From Lachnospiraceae bacterium UBA3310 (GTDB lineage Bacteria; Bacillota; Clostridia; Lachnospirales; Lachnospiraceae): 64,000 nucleotides of DNA. Position numbers and translations under genes: made by a program. The DNA lies in the NCBI GenBank assembly GCA_002361355.1, contig DESQ01000033.1, positions 62,001 to 126,000 of the forward strand. Reading direction: 5' to 3'. Below, one piece after another: positions 8,525-16,418 of this stretch. Position 1 is the stretch's first letter, and the number at the start of each line of letters is the position of its first letter. The notes under the pieces were generated by a model that was given only the letters and a program-made list of their open reading frames with translations, did not search any database and had not been told where the DNA came from.

Positions 8525-9457
8525 ATGAGTGAATTATTGAAGGTATCGTCGAATCCTCATGTCAGATCAAAGTCAACCACTACAGGTATCATGATGACTG
8601 TGGTGATCGCCCTTCTTCCGGCGGCAGGATTTGGTATTTATAACTTCGGGCCGAAGGCGCTGCTTCTGATCCTTGTGACAGTGGCTTCCACGGTGTTGAC
8701 GGAGTTTTTGTTTGAAAAAATCTGTAAGAAAAAGGTGACCATAGGAGATTTCTCCGCGGTGGTGACGGGGCTGCTGCTGGCGCTAAACCTGCCGGTCTCT
8801 GCACCGTGGTGGATTGGCGTGATAGGCGGCGTGTTCGCGATTCTGGTGGTCAAGATGCTGTTTGGCGGTCTGGGGCAGAACTTCATGAACCCGGCGTTAG
8901 GGGCGCGGTGTTTCCTGTTGATCTCCTTCACCTCCATCATGACAAATTTTGACTGTGATGCGTACACGGGCGCGACGCCTCTGGCAAACTTAAAGAGCGG
9001 TGAGGCTGTCAACATTCTGGATATGGTGATCGGCCGCACGGCGGGAACCATCGGAGAGACATCCATGATTGCGATTGTGATTGGCGCATGTATCCTGATC
9101 CTGTTCGGGATTATTGATCTTCGGATTCCGGGTACATACATTGTGACGCTGGCAATTTTTGTGAGTATTTTTGGGGCTCACGGGATGGATTGGCCTTACA
9201 TATCTGCCCATCTTTCCGGCGGCGGCCTGATGCTTGGGGCTTTCTTTATGGCGACGGACTATGTGACCAGGCCGATCACGAAAAAAGGCCAGTATTTATA
9301 TGGTGTTCTGCTGGGTATTCTGACGGGGATATTCCGTATCTTCGGCCCCTCCGCGGAGGGAGTGTCTTACGCGATCATCATCGGCAATCTTTTAGTGCCG
9401 CTGATTGAGAAGATCACTCTTCCGAAAGCATTTGGTAAAGGAGGAGAAAAGGCATGA
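8525..9457 (+). CDS. rnfD: Rnf electron transport complex subunit D
   Basis: RnfD is an integral membrane subunit of the Rnf complex, with about eight to ten hydrophobic segments over 310 residues. It carries a covalent FMN in characterised complexes. The flavinylation motif is visible as DAYTGATPLA, with the likely acceptor threonine at residue 151. The start ATG lies 14 bases past an AAAGGAG site, a longer spacing than usual. The stop overlaps the start of rnfG by four bases. It belongs to the NqrB/RnfD family, and context leaves little doubt about the subunit. Confidence 0.95.
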   Translation: MSELLKVSSNPHVRSKSTTTGIMMTVVIALLPAAGFGIYNFGPKALLLILVTVASTVLTEFLFEKICKKKVTIGDFSAVVTGLLLALNLPVSAPWWIGVIGGVFAILVVKMLFGGLGQNFMNPALGARCFLLISFTSIMTNFDCDAYTGATPLANLKSGEAVNILDMVIGRTAGTIGETSMIAIVIGACILILFGIIDLRIPGTYIVTLAIFVSIFGAHGMDWPYISAHLSGGGLMLGAFFMATDYVTRPITKKGQYLYGVLLGILTGIFRIFGPSAEGVSYAIIIGNLLVPLIEKITLPKAFGKGGEKA

Positions 9458-10062
9458 AAGAGATGATGAAAAATACAGGGATTCTGCTGGCGATCACGCT
9501 GATTGCCGGTTTGCTTCTCGGCGTGGTTTATCAGGTGACGAAAGACCCGATAGCCGAGCAGGAGGCGAAGGCGAAGCAGGAGGCGTGCCAGGAAGTGTTT
9601 GCCGACGCGGCCTCGTTTGGCATGATAGGCGTAGAACCAGTGGCAGATGTGGGCTGGAATGAAGAGGGCTATTCGCAGGAGAGCATTGATGAAGTGATGG
9701 AAGCGAAGGACGCTTCTGGCGAACTGCTTGGCTATGTGATTACAGTGACGACAAAGGAAGGCTACGGCGGAGATATTCAGTTTTCTGTCGGCGTGCGTAT
9801 GGACGGAACAGTAAACGGGATTTCGATTCTCGCGATTTCCGAGACAGCGGGCCTGGGTATGCGGGCAGATGAAGTGTTGAAGCCGCAGTTTGCGGGAAAG
9901 CAGGTGGAAAAGTTTGCGTACACCAAGAGTGGTGCAACCTCTGATGATCAGATCGACGCGATTTCCGGCGCGACGATCACCACAAATGCGGTGACCAATG
10001 GAGTCAATGCAGGATTATACTATTTCCAGACAGTGTTGGGAGGAGGTAGTGCAAATGAATAG
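9454..10062 (+). CDS. rnfG: Rnf electron transport complex subunit G
   Basis: RnfG is anchored by one N-terminal membrane helix (residues about 8-27) and exposes an FMN-binding domain outside the membrane. The FMN attachment motif DAISGATITT is at residues about 168-177; by analogy the phosphoester acceptor is Thr174. This matches the ApbE recognition pattern D-x2-S/T-G-A-T-x-T. The 202-residue length is typical. It overlaps rnfD upstream by four bases and rnfE downstream by eight, consistent with coupled translation. A second, upstream KSGAT lacks the aspartate and is less likely to be modified. Confidence 0.94.
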   Translation: MKEMMKNTGILLAITLIAGLLLGVVYQVTKDPIAEQEAKAKQEACQEVFADAASFGMIGVEPVADVGWNEEGYSQESIDEVMEAKDASGELLGYVITVTTKEGYGGDIQFSVGVRMDGTVNGISILAISETAGLGMRADEVLKPQFAGKQVEKFAYTKSGATSDDQIDAISGATITTNAVTNGVNAGLYYFQTVLGGGSANE

Positions 10063-10771
10063 TGCAAAAGAACGTCTTGTAAACGGTATTGTAAAGGAGA
10101 ACCCGACCTTTGTCCTGATGCTTGGCATGTGCCCGACGCTTGCGGTGACCACTTCGGCGATCAACGGGCTCGGAATGGGGCTTACGACGATGGTAGTGCT
10201 TGCGCTGAGCAATGTGTTTATTTCTCTTCTTAGAAATATCATACCGGATAAGGTAAGGATTCCGGCGTTTATCGTCATCATCGCCTCCTTCGTGACGATG
10301 GTGGAGCTGCTGTTACAGGGATTTATTCCCTTCCTCTACGACGCGCTCGGCATTTACATTCCGCTGATCGTGGTAAACTGTATTATCCTTGGGCGTGCGG
10401 AGGCATACGCTTACAAGAATCCGGTGATTCCCTCTTTGTTTGACGGGATCGGCATGGGACTTGGCTTCTCCGTGGCGTTGACCTGTATCGGCGCGGTGAG
10501 AGAGCTTCTGGGTGCGGGTGAGATTTTCGGTATCCACGTAATGCCGGAAAGTTACGTTCCGGTCAGCATCTTTATTATGGCGCCCGGCGCGTTCTTTGTG
10601 TTAGCGACTTTGACGGCGATCCAAAACAAAGTAAAGATCGCCGGTGAGAGAAAAGGCAGGGATATGTCGAAGATTCAGTCGGGCTGCGACTCGGACTGCA
10701 TGAACTGCTCCGACAGCGGCTGTACCCACAGATTATACGATGAGAAAGCGGGAGAGGGGGATAAGAAATGA
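10055..10771 (+). CDS. rnfE: Rnf electron transport complex subunit E with Cys-rich tail
   Basis: RnfE is an integral membrane subunit related to NqrD and RnfA. The pair of RnfE and RnfA is thought to carry an intramembrane [2Fe-2S] centre; LMLGMCPTLAVTTS near residue 21 and VVNCIILGRAEAYA near 105 supply the conserved cysteines. I chose the ATG at 10055 after GGAGG (10040-10046); upstream in-frame codons lie inside rnfG. The 238-residue product ends in an extra hydrophilic tail containing GCDSDCMNCSDSGC (spacing C-x3-C-x2-C-x4-C), which could bind metal or a cluster. The stop overlaps rnfA by four bases. Confidence 0.94.
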   Translation: MNSAKERLVNGIVKENPTFVLMLGMCPTLAVTTSAINGLGMGLTTMVVLALSNVFISLLRNIIPDKVRIPAFIVIIASFVTMVELLLQGFIPFLYDALGIYIPLIVVNCIILGRAEAYAYKNPVIPSLFDGIGMGLGFSVALTCIGAVRELLGAGEIFGIHVMPESYVPVSIFIMAPGAFFVLATLTAIQNKVKIAGERKGRDMSKIQSGCDSDCMNCSDSGCTHRLYDEKAGEGDKK

Positions 10772-11346
10772 TAAAGGAATTACTTGTGATTTTGATAGCG
10801 TCCTCGCTCGTAAACAATGTGGTTTTGAGCCAGTTTTTGGGGCTGTGCCCGTTCCTTGGGGTGTCCAAGAAGACGGAGACGGCAACCGGCATGGGCGTGG
10901 CGGTTATCTTTGTCATTACGTTGGCATCGGCGGTGGCGGGGGCGATTTATCAGTTTATTCTGATTCCCTTTCATATTGCCTACTTACAGACCATTGTGTT
11001 TATTTTGGTCATTGCGGCTCTTGTGCAGTTTGTGGAGATGTTTTTAAAGAAGTTCATTCCGGGGCTGTACCAGTCGCTTGGCGTGTATCTGCCGTTGATC
11101 ACCACCAACTGCGCGGTGCTCGGCGTGGCGCTGACCAATGTGCAGAAGAATTATGGAATACTGACCGGAGTAGTCAACGGTTTTGCGACAGCAGCCGGCT
11201 TTACGATTTCCATTGTGATTCTGGCGGGTATCCGCGAAAAACTGACTTACAACGATATACCGGAATCCTTTAAGGGGATGCCGATCGTTCTGGTGACGGC
11301 GGGGCTTATGGCGATTGCGTTCTGCGGATTTTCCGGACTGTTATAA
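10768..11346 (+). CDS. rnfA: Rnf electron transport complex subunit A
   Basis: RnfA is a 192-residue integral membrane protein with about six hydrophobic helices, homologous to RnfE and NqrE. The conserved cysteine motifs are FLGLCPFLGVSKKT near residues 25-38 and TTNCAVLGVALTN near 108-120, which by analogy form an intramembrane iron-sulfur site with RnfE. It overlaps rnfE by four bases and precedes rnfB by 15 bases. Length and gene order match clostridial Rnf operons. Confidence 0.95.
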   Translation: MIKELLVILIASSLVNNVVLSQFLGLCPFLGVSKKTETATGMGVAVIFVITLASAVAGAIYQFILIPFHIAYLQTIVFILVIAALVQFVEMFLKKFIPGLYQSLGVYLPLITTNCAVLGVALTNVQKNYGILTGVVNGFATAAGFTISIVILAGIREKLTYNDIPESFKGMPIVLVTAGLMAIAFCGFSGLL

Positions 11347-11361
11347 TAGGGGGACGAAGGT

Positions 11362-12153
11362 ATGAGCATAGCGGGAATTTTGATGGCTACGGGGATTGTG
11401 GGAGCGGTTGGACTCTTTGTGGGACTGTTTCTTGGCGTGGCCGGTATTAAATTTAAAGTGGATGTGGACGAGAGGGAGGAGGCCATTTTGGGTGTTCTTC
11501 CGGGAAATAACTGTGGCGGCTGCGGTTACGCTGGATGTTCCGGTCTGGCGGCGGCTATCGTGAAGGGGGAGGCGCCCACAAACGCCTGCCCTGTGGGCGG
11601 TGAGAAAGTCGGCGTGCAGGTGGCGCAGATCATGGGCGTGGAAGCCGGTGAGAGCGTACGCATGGTGGCCTTTGTGAAATGTAAGGGCGATAAAGAACGC
11701 ACCCGGGTGGATTATGATTATACAGGCGTGGAAGACTGCGCGATGCTCGCTTTTGTGCCAAACGGCGGGCCGAAATCCTGTAATGACGGCTGCGTAGGCT
11801 TCGGAAGCTGTGTGAAAGCCTGTCCTTTCGACGCGATTCATGTGGTAAACGGTGTGGCGGTGGTGGATAAGGAGGCGTGCAAGGCTTGCGGCAAGTGCGT
11901 GGCGGCCTGCCCGAAGCACCTGATCGAGCTGATTCCCTATGATGCGAAGCATGTGGTGGCATGCAGTTCCAAGGAGAAGGGGCCTGTCACTATGAAAGCC
12001 TGCGACGTGGGTTGTATCGCCTGTCAGTTGTGCAAGAAGAACTGTCCGGCGGACGCGATCGTGATTGAGGATTTCCATGCGGTGATCGATCAGGAGAAGT
12101 GTACCGGGTGCGGCACGTGTAAGGAGAAGTGCCCGAAGAAGGTGATTGTGTAA
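11362..12153 (+). CDS. rnfB: Rnf electron transport complex subunit B
   Basis: RnfB accepts electrons from reduced ferredoxin. The 263-residue protein has one N-terminal membrane helix (residues about 5-28), then the Fe-S domain with NNCGGCGYAGCSGLA and a distant cysteine in NACPVGG. Four further ferredoxin-type cysteine groups follow: CVGFGSCVKACP, CKACGKCVAACP, CIACQLCKKNCP and CTGCGTCKEKCP. About five [4Fe-4S] clusters are therefore predicted. It is the last gene of rnfCDGEAB; behind it lie a small palindrome and a longer palindromic element rather than a classic T-run terminator. Confidence 0.95.
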   Translation: MSIAGILMATGIVGAVGLFVGLFLGVAGIKFKVDVDEREEAILGVLPGNNCGGCGYAGCSGLAAAIVKGEAPTNACPVGGEKVGVQVAQIMGVEAGESVRMVAFVKCKGDKERTRVDYDYTGVEDCAMLAFVPNGGPKSCNDGCVGFGSCVKACPFDAIHVVNGVAVVDKEACKACGKCVAACPKHLIELIPYDAKHVVACSSKEKGPVTMKACDVGCIACQLCKKNCPADAIVIEDFHAVIDQEKCTGCGTCKEKCPKKVIV

Positions 12154-12162
12154 TAAAATTTG

Positions 12163-12178
12163 TGGATTTATAAATCCA
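12163..12178. repeat. Perfect 16-base palindrome after rnfB
   Basis: TGGATTTATAAATCCA is an exact palindrome 10 bases after the rnfB stop codon. No T-run follows, so it may be part of the adjoining palindromic element, an RNA 3'-end structure or a protein-binding site. Confidence 0.5.
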
Positions 12179-12179
12179 T

Positions 12180-12306
12180 TGCAGGACAGTTATTCATATG
12201 TCGCCCCGCTTTCGCTTCGGTCGCAGCGCAGCAGACGCTAAGCTCGAAAGAACCTCGCTAAGCGCTGGCGCCGCTTTAGAGGCTCCGTTATGAATAACTG
12301 CCTGCA
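12180..12306. repeat. Palindromic (MITE- or REP-like) element
   Basis: The ends form a long inverted repeat: 12180-12198 (TGCAGGACAGTTATTCATA) pairs with 12289-12306 (TATGAATAACTGCCTGCA) with one bulged base. The inner 90 bases contain imperfect self-complementary GC-rich arms (for example AGACGCTAAGC near 12232 and GCTAAGCGCT near 12257). The whole unit could fold into one long hairpin about 125 bases long. It contains no plausible gene and differs in composition from its neighbours. This layout resembles non-autonomous dispersed elements, but copy number cannot be judged from one window. Confidence 0.6.
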
Positions 12307-12354
12307 TGGTCTGTGAATAAACAAAATTTTTATTACGCGGTAGGAGGCGTTGTG

Positions 12355-12549
12355 ATGAAAGCGAATAGAGTATTGATAGCCGCGATATGTTTTTTGGCTG
12401 CGGCAATAGCTAATTTTGGTCTGGCATTTATGGGTAACAGTAATAACTTTGGCATTCGTATGTTGTGTGGTATCTTGTTTCTCGTTTGCCTGTTTTTTGC
12501 ATGGAGAGAGTGGAATAAGCAGCGGGAAACGGTAAAAGAAGAATCGTGA
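12355..12549 (+). CDS. Small two-helix membrane protein
   Basis: A 64-residue protein starts at the ATG at 12355, eight bases after TAGGAGG. An in-frame GTG at 12313 has no such site. Two hydrophobic segments, residues about 5-25 (VLIAAICFLAAAIANFGLAF) and 34-50 (MLCGILFLVCLFFAW), are joined by a short polar loop; the C-terminus is charged. I do not recognise a family. It lies between the palindromic element and the aldo-keto reductase, 17 bases before the latter, and is probably co-transcribed with it. Reality is supported by the ribosome binding site and the clear membrane topology. Confidence 0.65.
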   Translation: MKANRVLIAAICFLAAAIANFGLAFMGNSNNFGIRMLCGILFLVCLFFAWREWNKQRETVKEES

Positions 12550-12566
12550 CAGATATGGAGGGATAG

Positions 12567-13598
12567 ATGGGTAAGATTACGGTTACATTGGGGAAAACGG
12601 GAATTGTGACAGATAAGAATGCTTTTGGCGCATTGCCGATCCAGCGGGTTTCCGACGAGGAGGCGGTGAAACTTCTCAGGAAAGCCTACGATAACGGCAT
12701 GACCTTTTTCGATACGGCGCGCTGGTATTCGGACAGCGAACATAAGGTGGGGCTTGCCTTTGAGGGAATGCGGGAGAAGGTGTATATCGCGACGAAGACC
12801 GGTTCGCAGAATGCGGAGGGTTTCTGGAAGGACTTAGAGACCAGCCTTGCCAATTTGAAGACGGATTACATTGATCTTTACCAGTTCCACAATCCCGCTT
12901 TTTGCCCGAAGCCGGGGGATGAGAGCGGCCTTTACGACGCTGCTTTACAGGCGAAGGAGCAGGGAAAGATCAGGCATATCGGAATAACGAACCACCGTCT
13001 TGCGGTGGCTCACGAAGCCATCGACAGCGGGCTTTATGAGACGTTGCAGTTCCCGTTCTGTTATCTGGCTACGGATAAGGATATCGAGCTGGTGGAGAAG
13101 TGTAAGGCGGCGAATATGGGTTTTATCGCCATGAAGGCGCTCTCCGGCGGCCTGATTACCAACTCTGCGGCGGCTTATGCGTATCTAGCGCAGTATGACA
13201 ATGTACTGCCGATCTGGGGCGTACAAAGGGAGAAGGAACTTGACGAGTTCCTGTCTTATATAGACAATCCGCCTGCCATGACGGAAGAACTTTCTGCCAT
13301 TATCAAAAAGGACAGGGAGGAGCTTCTGGGCGAGTTCTGCAGGGGCTGCGGTTACTGTATGCCCTGCCCGGTTGGAATCGAGATCAATACTTGCGCAAGA
13401 ATGTCCCTGCTTCTTCGCAGAGCGCCTTCGGCTGGGTATCTGGGTGAAGAGTGGCAGGAGAAGATGGGAAAGATCGAGGAATGCCTGCACTGCAACCAGT
13501 GTAAGGGGCATTGTCCCTACAACCTGGATACGCCGACGCTTCTTGCCAAAAATCTGGAAGATTACAGGAACGTGCTGGCGGGTAATGTCAAGATATAA
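12567..13598 (+). CDS. Aldo/keto reductase with C-terminal 4Fe-4S domain
   Basis: The 343-residue product joins an aldo/keto reductase barrel (residues about 1-240) to a ferredoxin-like C-terminus. Barrel motifs include FFDTARWYSDSEHKVG (catalytic Asp/Tyr region) and YIDLYQFHNP. Cysteine groups CRGCGYCMPCPVGIEINTC near residues 257-275 and CLHCNQCKGHCP near 309-320 should hold two [4Fe-4S] clusters. This architecture is common in anaerobes; substrates are generally unknown. GGAGGG precedes the ATG. It follows the small membrane protein and ends before a strong convergent terminator shared with apbE. Confidence 0.9.
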   Translation: MGKITVTLGKTGIVTDKNAFGALPIQRVSDEEAVKLLRKAYDNGMTFFDTARWYSDSEHKVGLAFEGMREKVYIATKTGSQNAEGFWKDLETSLANLKTDYIDLYQFHNPAFCPKPGDESGLYDAALQAKEQGKIRHIGITNHRLAVAHEAIDSGLYETLQFPFCYLATDKDIELVEKCKAANMGFIAMKALSGGLITNSAAAYAYLAQYDNVLPIWGVQREKELDEFLSYIDNPPAMTEELSAIIKKDREELLGEFCRGCGYCMPCPVGIEINTCARMSLLLRRAPSAGYLGEEWQEKMGKIEECLHCNQCKGHCPYNLDTPTLLAKNLEDYRNVLAGNVKI

Positions 13599-13628
13599 AA
13601 ATATGCTGTAATAGGTTCTTGGCGTGGA

Positions 13629-13664
13629 ACATAAGAGGAGGGAAATTCTTCCCTCCTCTTATGT
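13629..13664. terminator. Bidirectional hairpin terminator between AKR and apbE
   Basis: A perfect 16-base-pair stem, ACATAAGAGGAGGGAA with TTCCCTCCTCTTATGT, closes a four-base loop. It lies between two convergent genes and overlaps the apbE stop codon. There is no long T-run, but the stem is very stable. Confidence 0.75.
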
Positions 13665-14705
13665 TAGGCAGAAATTTTTGGAAGTGTATTGCGCTCCGTC
13701 CTTTGTGATCAGAAGATAGGCTATGTCTTTCTGACCGTCAAGAAATTGACGGCCTTTTTTTAACCCCATGCAGAGACAGGCGGTGGAGAGGGCGTCGGCC
13801 TTTGTGGAGGAGTCACAGATAATGGTCACACTTGCCAGTTCATTGTCTACCGGATATCCGGTGGCGGTGTCAAGGACATGGTGGTAGAGAACGCCGTCCT
13901 CATAGAAGCATCGCTCGTAGATGCCGGAGGTGACCACGGAAGTGTCGCGGATTTCGACGGTGTCCAGCGTTTTTCCTGTCTCGGCGAAAGGCTCCTGAAT
14001 GCCGATGCGGAAGGGGGAGCCGTCCGGTTTTTCACCGATGGTAATGACGTTGCCGCCCAGACTGATGCAGGCGTTTGTTACGCCCTGGGAGACCAGATAT
14101 TCTTTCAATTTGTCGGCAATATAGCCTTTGGCGATGAAGCCAAGGTCGACAGCAGCTTCCGGATCGGTCAGGGTGACGGTGCGGTAAACAGGGTTACCGG
14201 TCTCCTCCGAGAAAGCTGTGCCAAAGCGGATATGATCGTAGGAGACATGGGTGAGCGCTTCTTTGATATCGGTTTTCTCCGGCACGTGCGCCTCGCCTTC
14301 GGAGCCGAAATTCCAAAGCGCGCTGACAGGGCGGATGGTGGGATCTATGGCGCCCTCCGTCGTGTTGGCATAGTCCACCGCTGTCACAAGAAGGGCAGCC
14401 GTTTCTTCCGAGACTGTGACAGGTTCGCCCTTTCCGTGATTGATATTCCAGATGTCGGAGCCTTCCAGCGTTGCGCTGAACATGTGCTCATATTTGTCGA
14501 TCAGAGCAAAGCAATCTTTCATTCTCTGCGAGCATTCCTCGCGATTTCCGTTTTCGTACAAGGTAATTTGAACCACAGTATCGAGATAGAAGCCCGTTTC
14601 CGTGACGGGCTCTGCGCTGCGGGCGCAGCCTGTCATGCAGGACAAAGAGAGTATCAGCGGGAAAATAAAAGTCAGCATATGTGTTAATTTGTGTGCTTTT
14701 TTCAT
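13659..14705 (-). CDS. apbE: FAD:protein FMN transferase lipoprotein
   Basis: ApbE attaches FMN from FAD to threonines of extracytoplasmic proteins such as RnfG and RnfD. The 348-residue precursor has a lipoprotein signal peptide with a lipobox ending in Cys27 (LSCMTGC). Family motifs include GFYLDTVVQITLYE, GAIDPTIRPVSALWNFG, VDLGFIAKGYIADKL and the C-terminal ASVTIICDSSTKADALSTAC. It sits 1.5 kb from the rnf operon on the opposite strand, whose RnfG and RnfD carry matching acceptor motifs, so these are the likely substrates. AGGAG lies 12 bases before the ATG. Confidence 0.93.
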   Translation of the reverse strand: MKKAHKLTHMLTFIFPLILSLSCMTGCARSAEPVTETGFYLDTVVQITLYENGNREECSQRMKDCFALIDKYEHMFSATLEGSDIWNINHGKGEPVTVSEETAALLVTAVDYANTTEGAIDPTIRPVSALWNFGSEGEAHVPEKTDIKEALTHVSYDHIRFGTAFSEETGNPVYRTVTLTDPEAAVDLGFIAKGYIADKLKEYLVSQGVTNACISLGGNVITIGEKPDGSPFRIGIQEPFAETGKTLDTVEIRDTSVVTSGIYERCFYEDGVLYHHVLDTATGYPVDNELASVTIICDSSTKADALSTACLCMGLKKGRQFLDGQKDIAYLLITKDGAQYTSKNFCLT

Positions 14706-14770
14706 CTGTTTTGGTGACTCCTGCCTGTTTTTTTGCTATTATATCACAGGAAACAGGAGGGCAGGAAGAA

Positions 14771-15442
14771 ATGACAGAAATTTATTACATCGAGGACGAT
14801 AAAGATATCGCAATGACCGTGAAGGAATATCTGGGTGGGAAGGGCTATTCGGTTTTCCTCTTCGACTCATTGACGTGTGCGCGCGAGGCGTTTGAGAACC
14901 ATGTGCCGGGTATTGCGCTGATTGACTGGAATATGCCCGACGGAAAGGGAGATGATTTTTGCAGGTGGCTGCGTTCTCATTGGGAGGATCTGCCGGTTAT
15001 TTTTCTGACTGTCCGAAATGATACGCGTGATATTATTTCCGGTTTCGAGAACGGCGCGGATGACTATGTGACGAAACCTTTTGAACTGGAGATCCTGCAC
15101 TCCCGTATCAGGGCGCTGCTTCGCAGGACAGGAAATGTACAGGGCAGATATCTCTCCTGCGGTTTGGTCTGTATTGATACGGACAGGATGGCAGTTTTTT
15201 ACGGGGAAGAGGAAATAACGGTCAGTCAGGCGGAATACCAGCTTCTGCTGATTTTGATGCAAAACAAAGGCAAGACTGTCACAAGGGAGCGCCTTCTGAC
15301 TCAGATATGGGACAGTAACGGAAGCTATGTCAACGACAATACGCTGACTGTGACCATGAAACGGTTGAGAGAGAAACTTCATCACCCGTTCTGTATAAAG
15401 ACAATCAGAAGTTTTGGCTATCGTATGGAGGATGAGGCATGA
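14771..15442 (+). CDS. OmpR-family response regulator
   Basis: The 223-residue regulator has an N-terminal receiver domain with the acidic pair in YIEDDKDIA, the phosphoacceptor aspartate in ALIDWNMPDG (about residue 52) and the conserved lysine in DDYVTKPFELEIL. A C-terminal winged-helix DNA-binding domain (residues about 125-220) ends with SYVNDNTLTVTMKRLREKL. I chose the ATG at 14771 after GGAGGGCAGGAAG; upstream in-frame codons would run through the apbE promoter region. It overlaps the kinase gene by four bases and precedes an ABC transporter, the arrangement of peptide-antibiotic sensing modules of the Bce or Vra type. Confidence 0.94.
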   Translation: MTEIYYIEDDKDIAMTVKEYLGGKGYSVFLFDSLTCAREAFENHVPGIALIDWNMPDGKGDDFCRWLRSHWEDLPVIFLTVRNDTRDIISGFENGADDYVTKPFELEILHSRIRALLRRTGNVQGRYLSCGLVCIDTDRMAVFYGEEEITVSQAEYQLLLILMQNKGKTVTRERLLTQIWDSNGSYVNDNTLTVTMKRLREKLHHPFCIKTIRSFGYRMEDEA

Positions 15443-16338
15443 TTGTTTGGGGCTTTATTTTGGGGTTATTGACAGGCGGTATGCTGCTTTTCTTTTCTTT
15501 CCTGTATTGGCGCAGGAAAATGTCTGTCCGCATTGAAACATTGACGGCCTATCTGGAGAAGATCAATACTGGCGGTCAGGGGATGCTTTTTGATTTTTCG
15601 GAAGATGCGTTTTCCAAGCTGCAGGATGAAATCTATAAAACGGTGACAACGCTTTACCAGACAAGGGATGCCGCCCTTGCAGCGCGGAATTGTTTCGCGG
15701 AAAATCTCGCCAACATTGCCCATCAGATGAAAACGCCGATTAGCGCGATCTCCCTGTCTGTCCAGATGGCAAAAGAAGCGTTGGGGGAATCCTGTGCTTT
15801 GGGGATAGAACGGCAGGTAAACAGGCTTACTTATTTGGAGGAGGCGCTGCTTTTGTTAGCGCGCATAGATGCCGGGACACTTGCGCTTGAAAGGAAGCAG
15901 ACAGATGTTTTTACCCTGCTTTCACTGGCGGCTGACAATTTACAGGAGTTATCCGTGCAGACAGGGGTTTTGCTTGATGTGCCGGAAATGGGCGGGACGG
16001 ATATCTGTGTGGATTTGGAGTGGACGATGGAGGCAGTCATGAATCTGATGAAAAATTGTATGGAGGCGGCTTGGGCGGGGACTACCGTTCACTGCTCCTA
16101 TGAGGAGAATCCGCTCTATACGCAGATACGGATTTGGGATGAAGGGCAGGGATTCGCGAAGGAGGATATACCCCGTTTATTTGAGCGTTTCTATCGTGGG
16201 AGGCAGGCGAAAGATACGGGCATAGGCATAGGACTTTCGATTGCGAAAGCAATCATCGAAATGCAAAACGGCATCATTCGCGCGTACAATATTCCGGAAA
16301 ACGGTGCCTGTTTTGAAATTCGTTTCTACAGTCACTGA
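15439..16338 (+). CDS. Sensor histidine kinase, single membrane segment
   Basis: The 299-residue kinase has only one hydrophobic segment at the N-terminus (residues about 3-25) and no extracellular domain. The phosphoacceptor box is NIAHQMKTPISAISLS (His at about residue 95). The ATPase domain shows LMKNCMEAA (N box), DEGQGFAKEDI (G1) and GIGIGLSIAKAIIE (G2). The start overlaps the response regulator stop, so the two are coupled. Kinases lacking a sensor domain next to an FtsX-type ABC transporter often rely on the transporter to sense a peptide; here that is an inference from context. Confidence 0.92.
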   Translation: MIVWGFILGLLTGGMLLFFSFLYWRRKMSVRIETLTAYLEKINTGGQGMLFDFSEDAFSKLQDEIYKTVTTLYQTRDAALAARNCFAENLANIAHQMKTPISAISLSVQMAKEALGESCALGIERQVNRLTYLEEALLLLARIDAGTLALERKQTDVFTLLSLAADNLQELSVQTGVLLDVPEMGGTDICVDLEWTMEAVMNLMKNCMEAAWAGTTVHCSYEENPLYTQIRIWDEGQGFAKEDIPRLFERFYRGRQAKDTGIGIGLSIAKAIIEMQNGIIRAYNIPENGACFEIRFYSH

Positions 16339-16418
16339 GATGTCACTTTCCTCTGCTATCATAGACGTAAGCGTGGTTCTGATATCGTGGCCACAAAGAA
16401 AAAGGAGGAGTTGACAAC

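Noticed and set aside
12194..12406. Leftward 70-codon open frame across the palindromic element
   Set aside because: It follows the structure of the inverted repeat, has no convincing ribosome site and opposes the real small gene at 12355.
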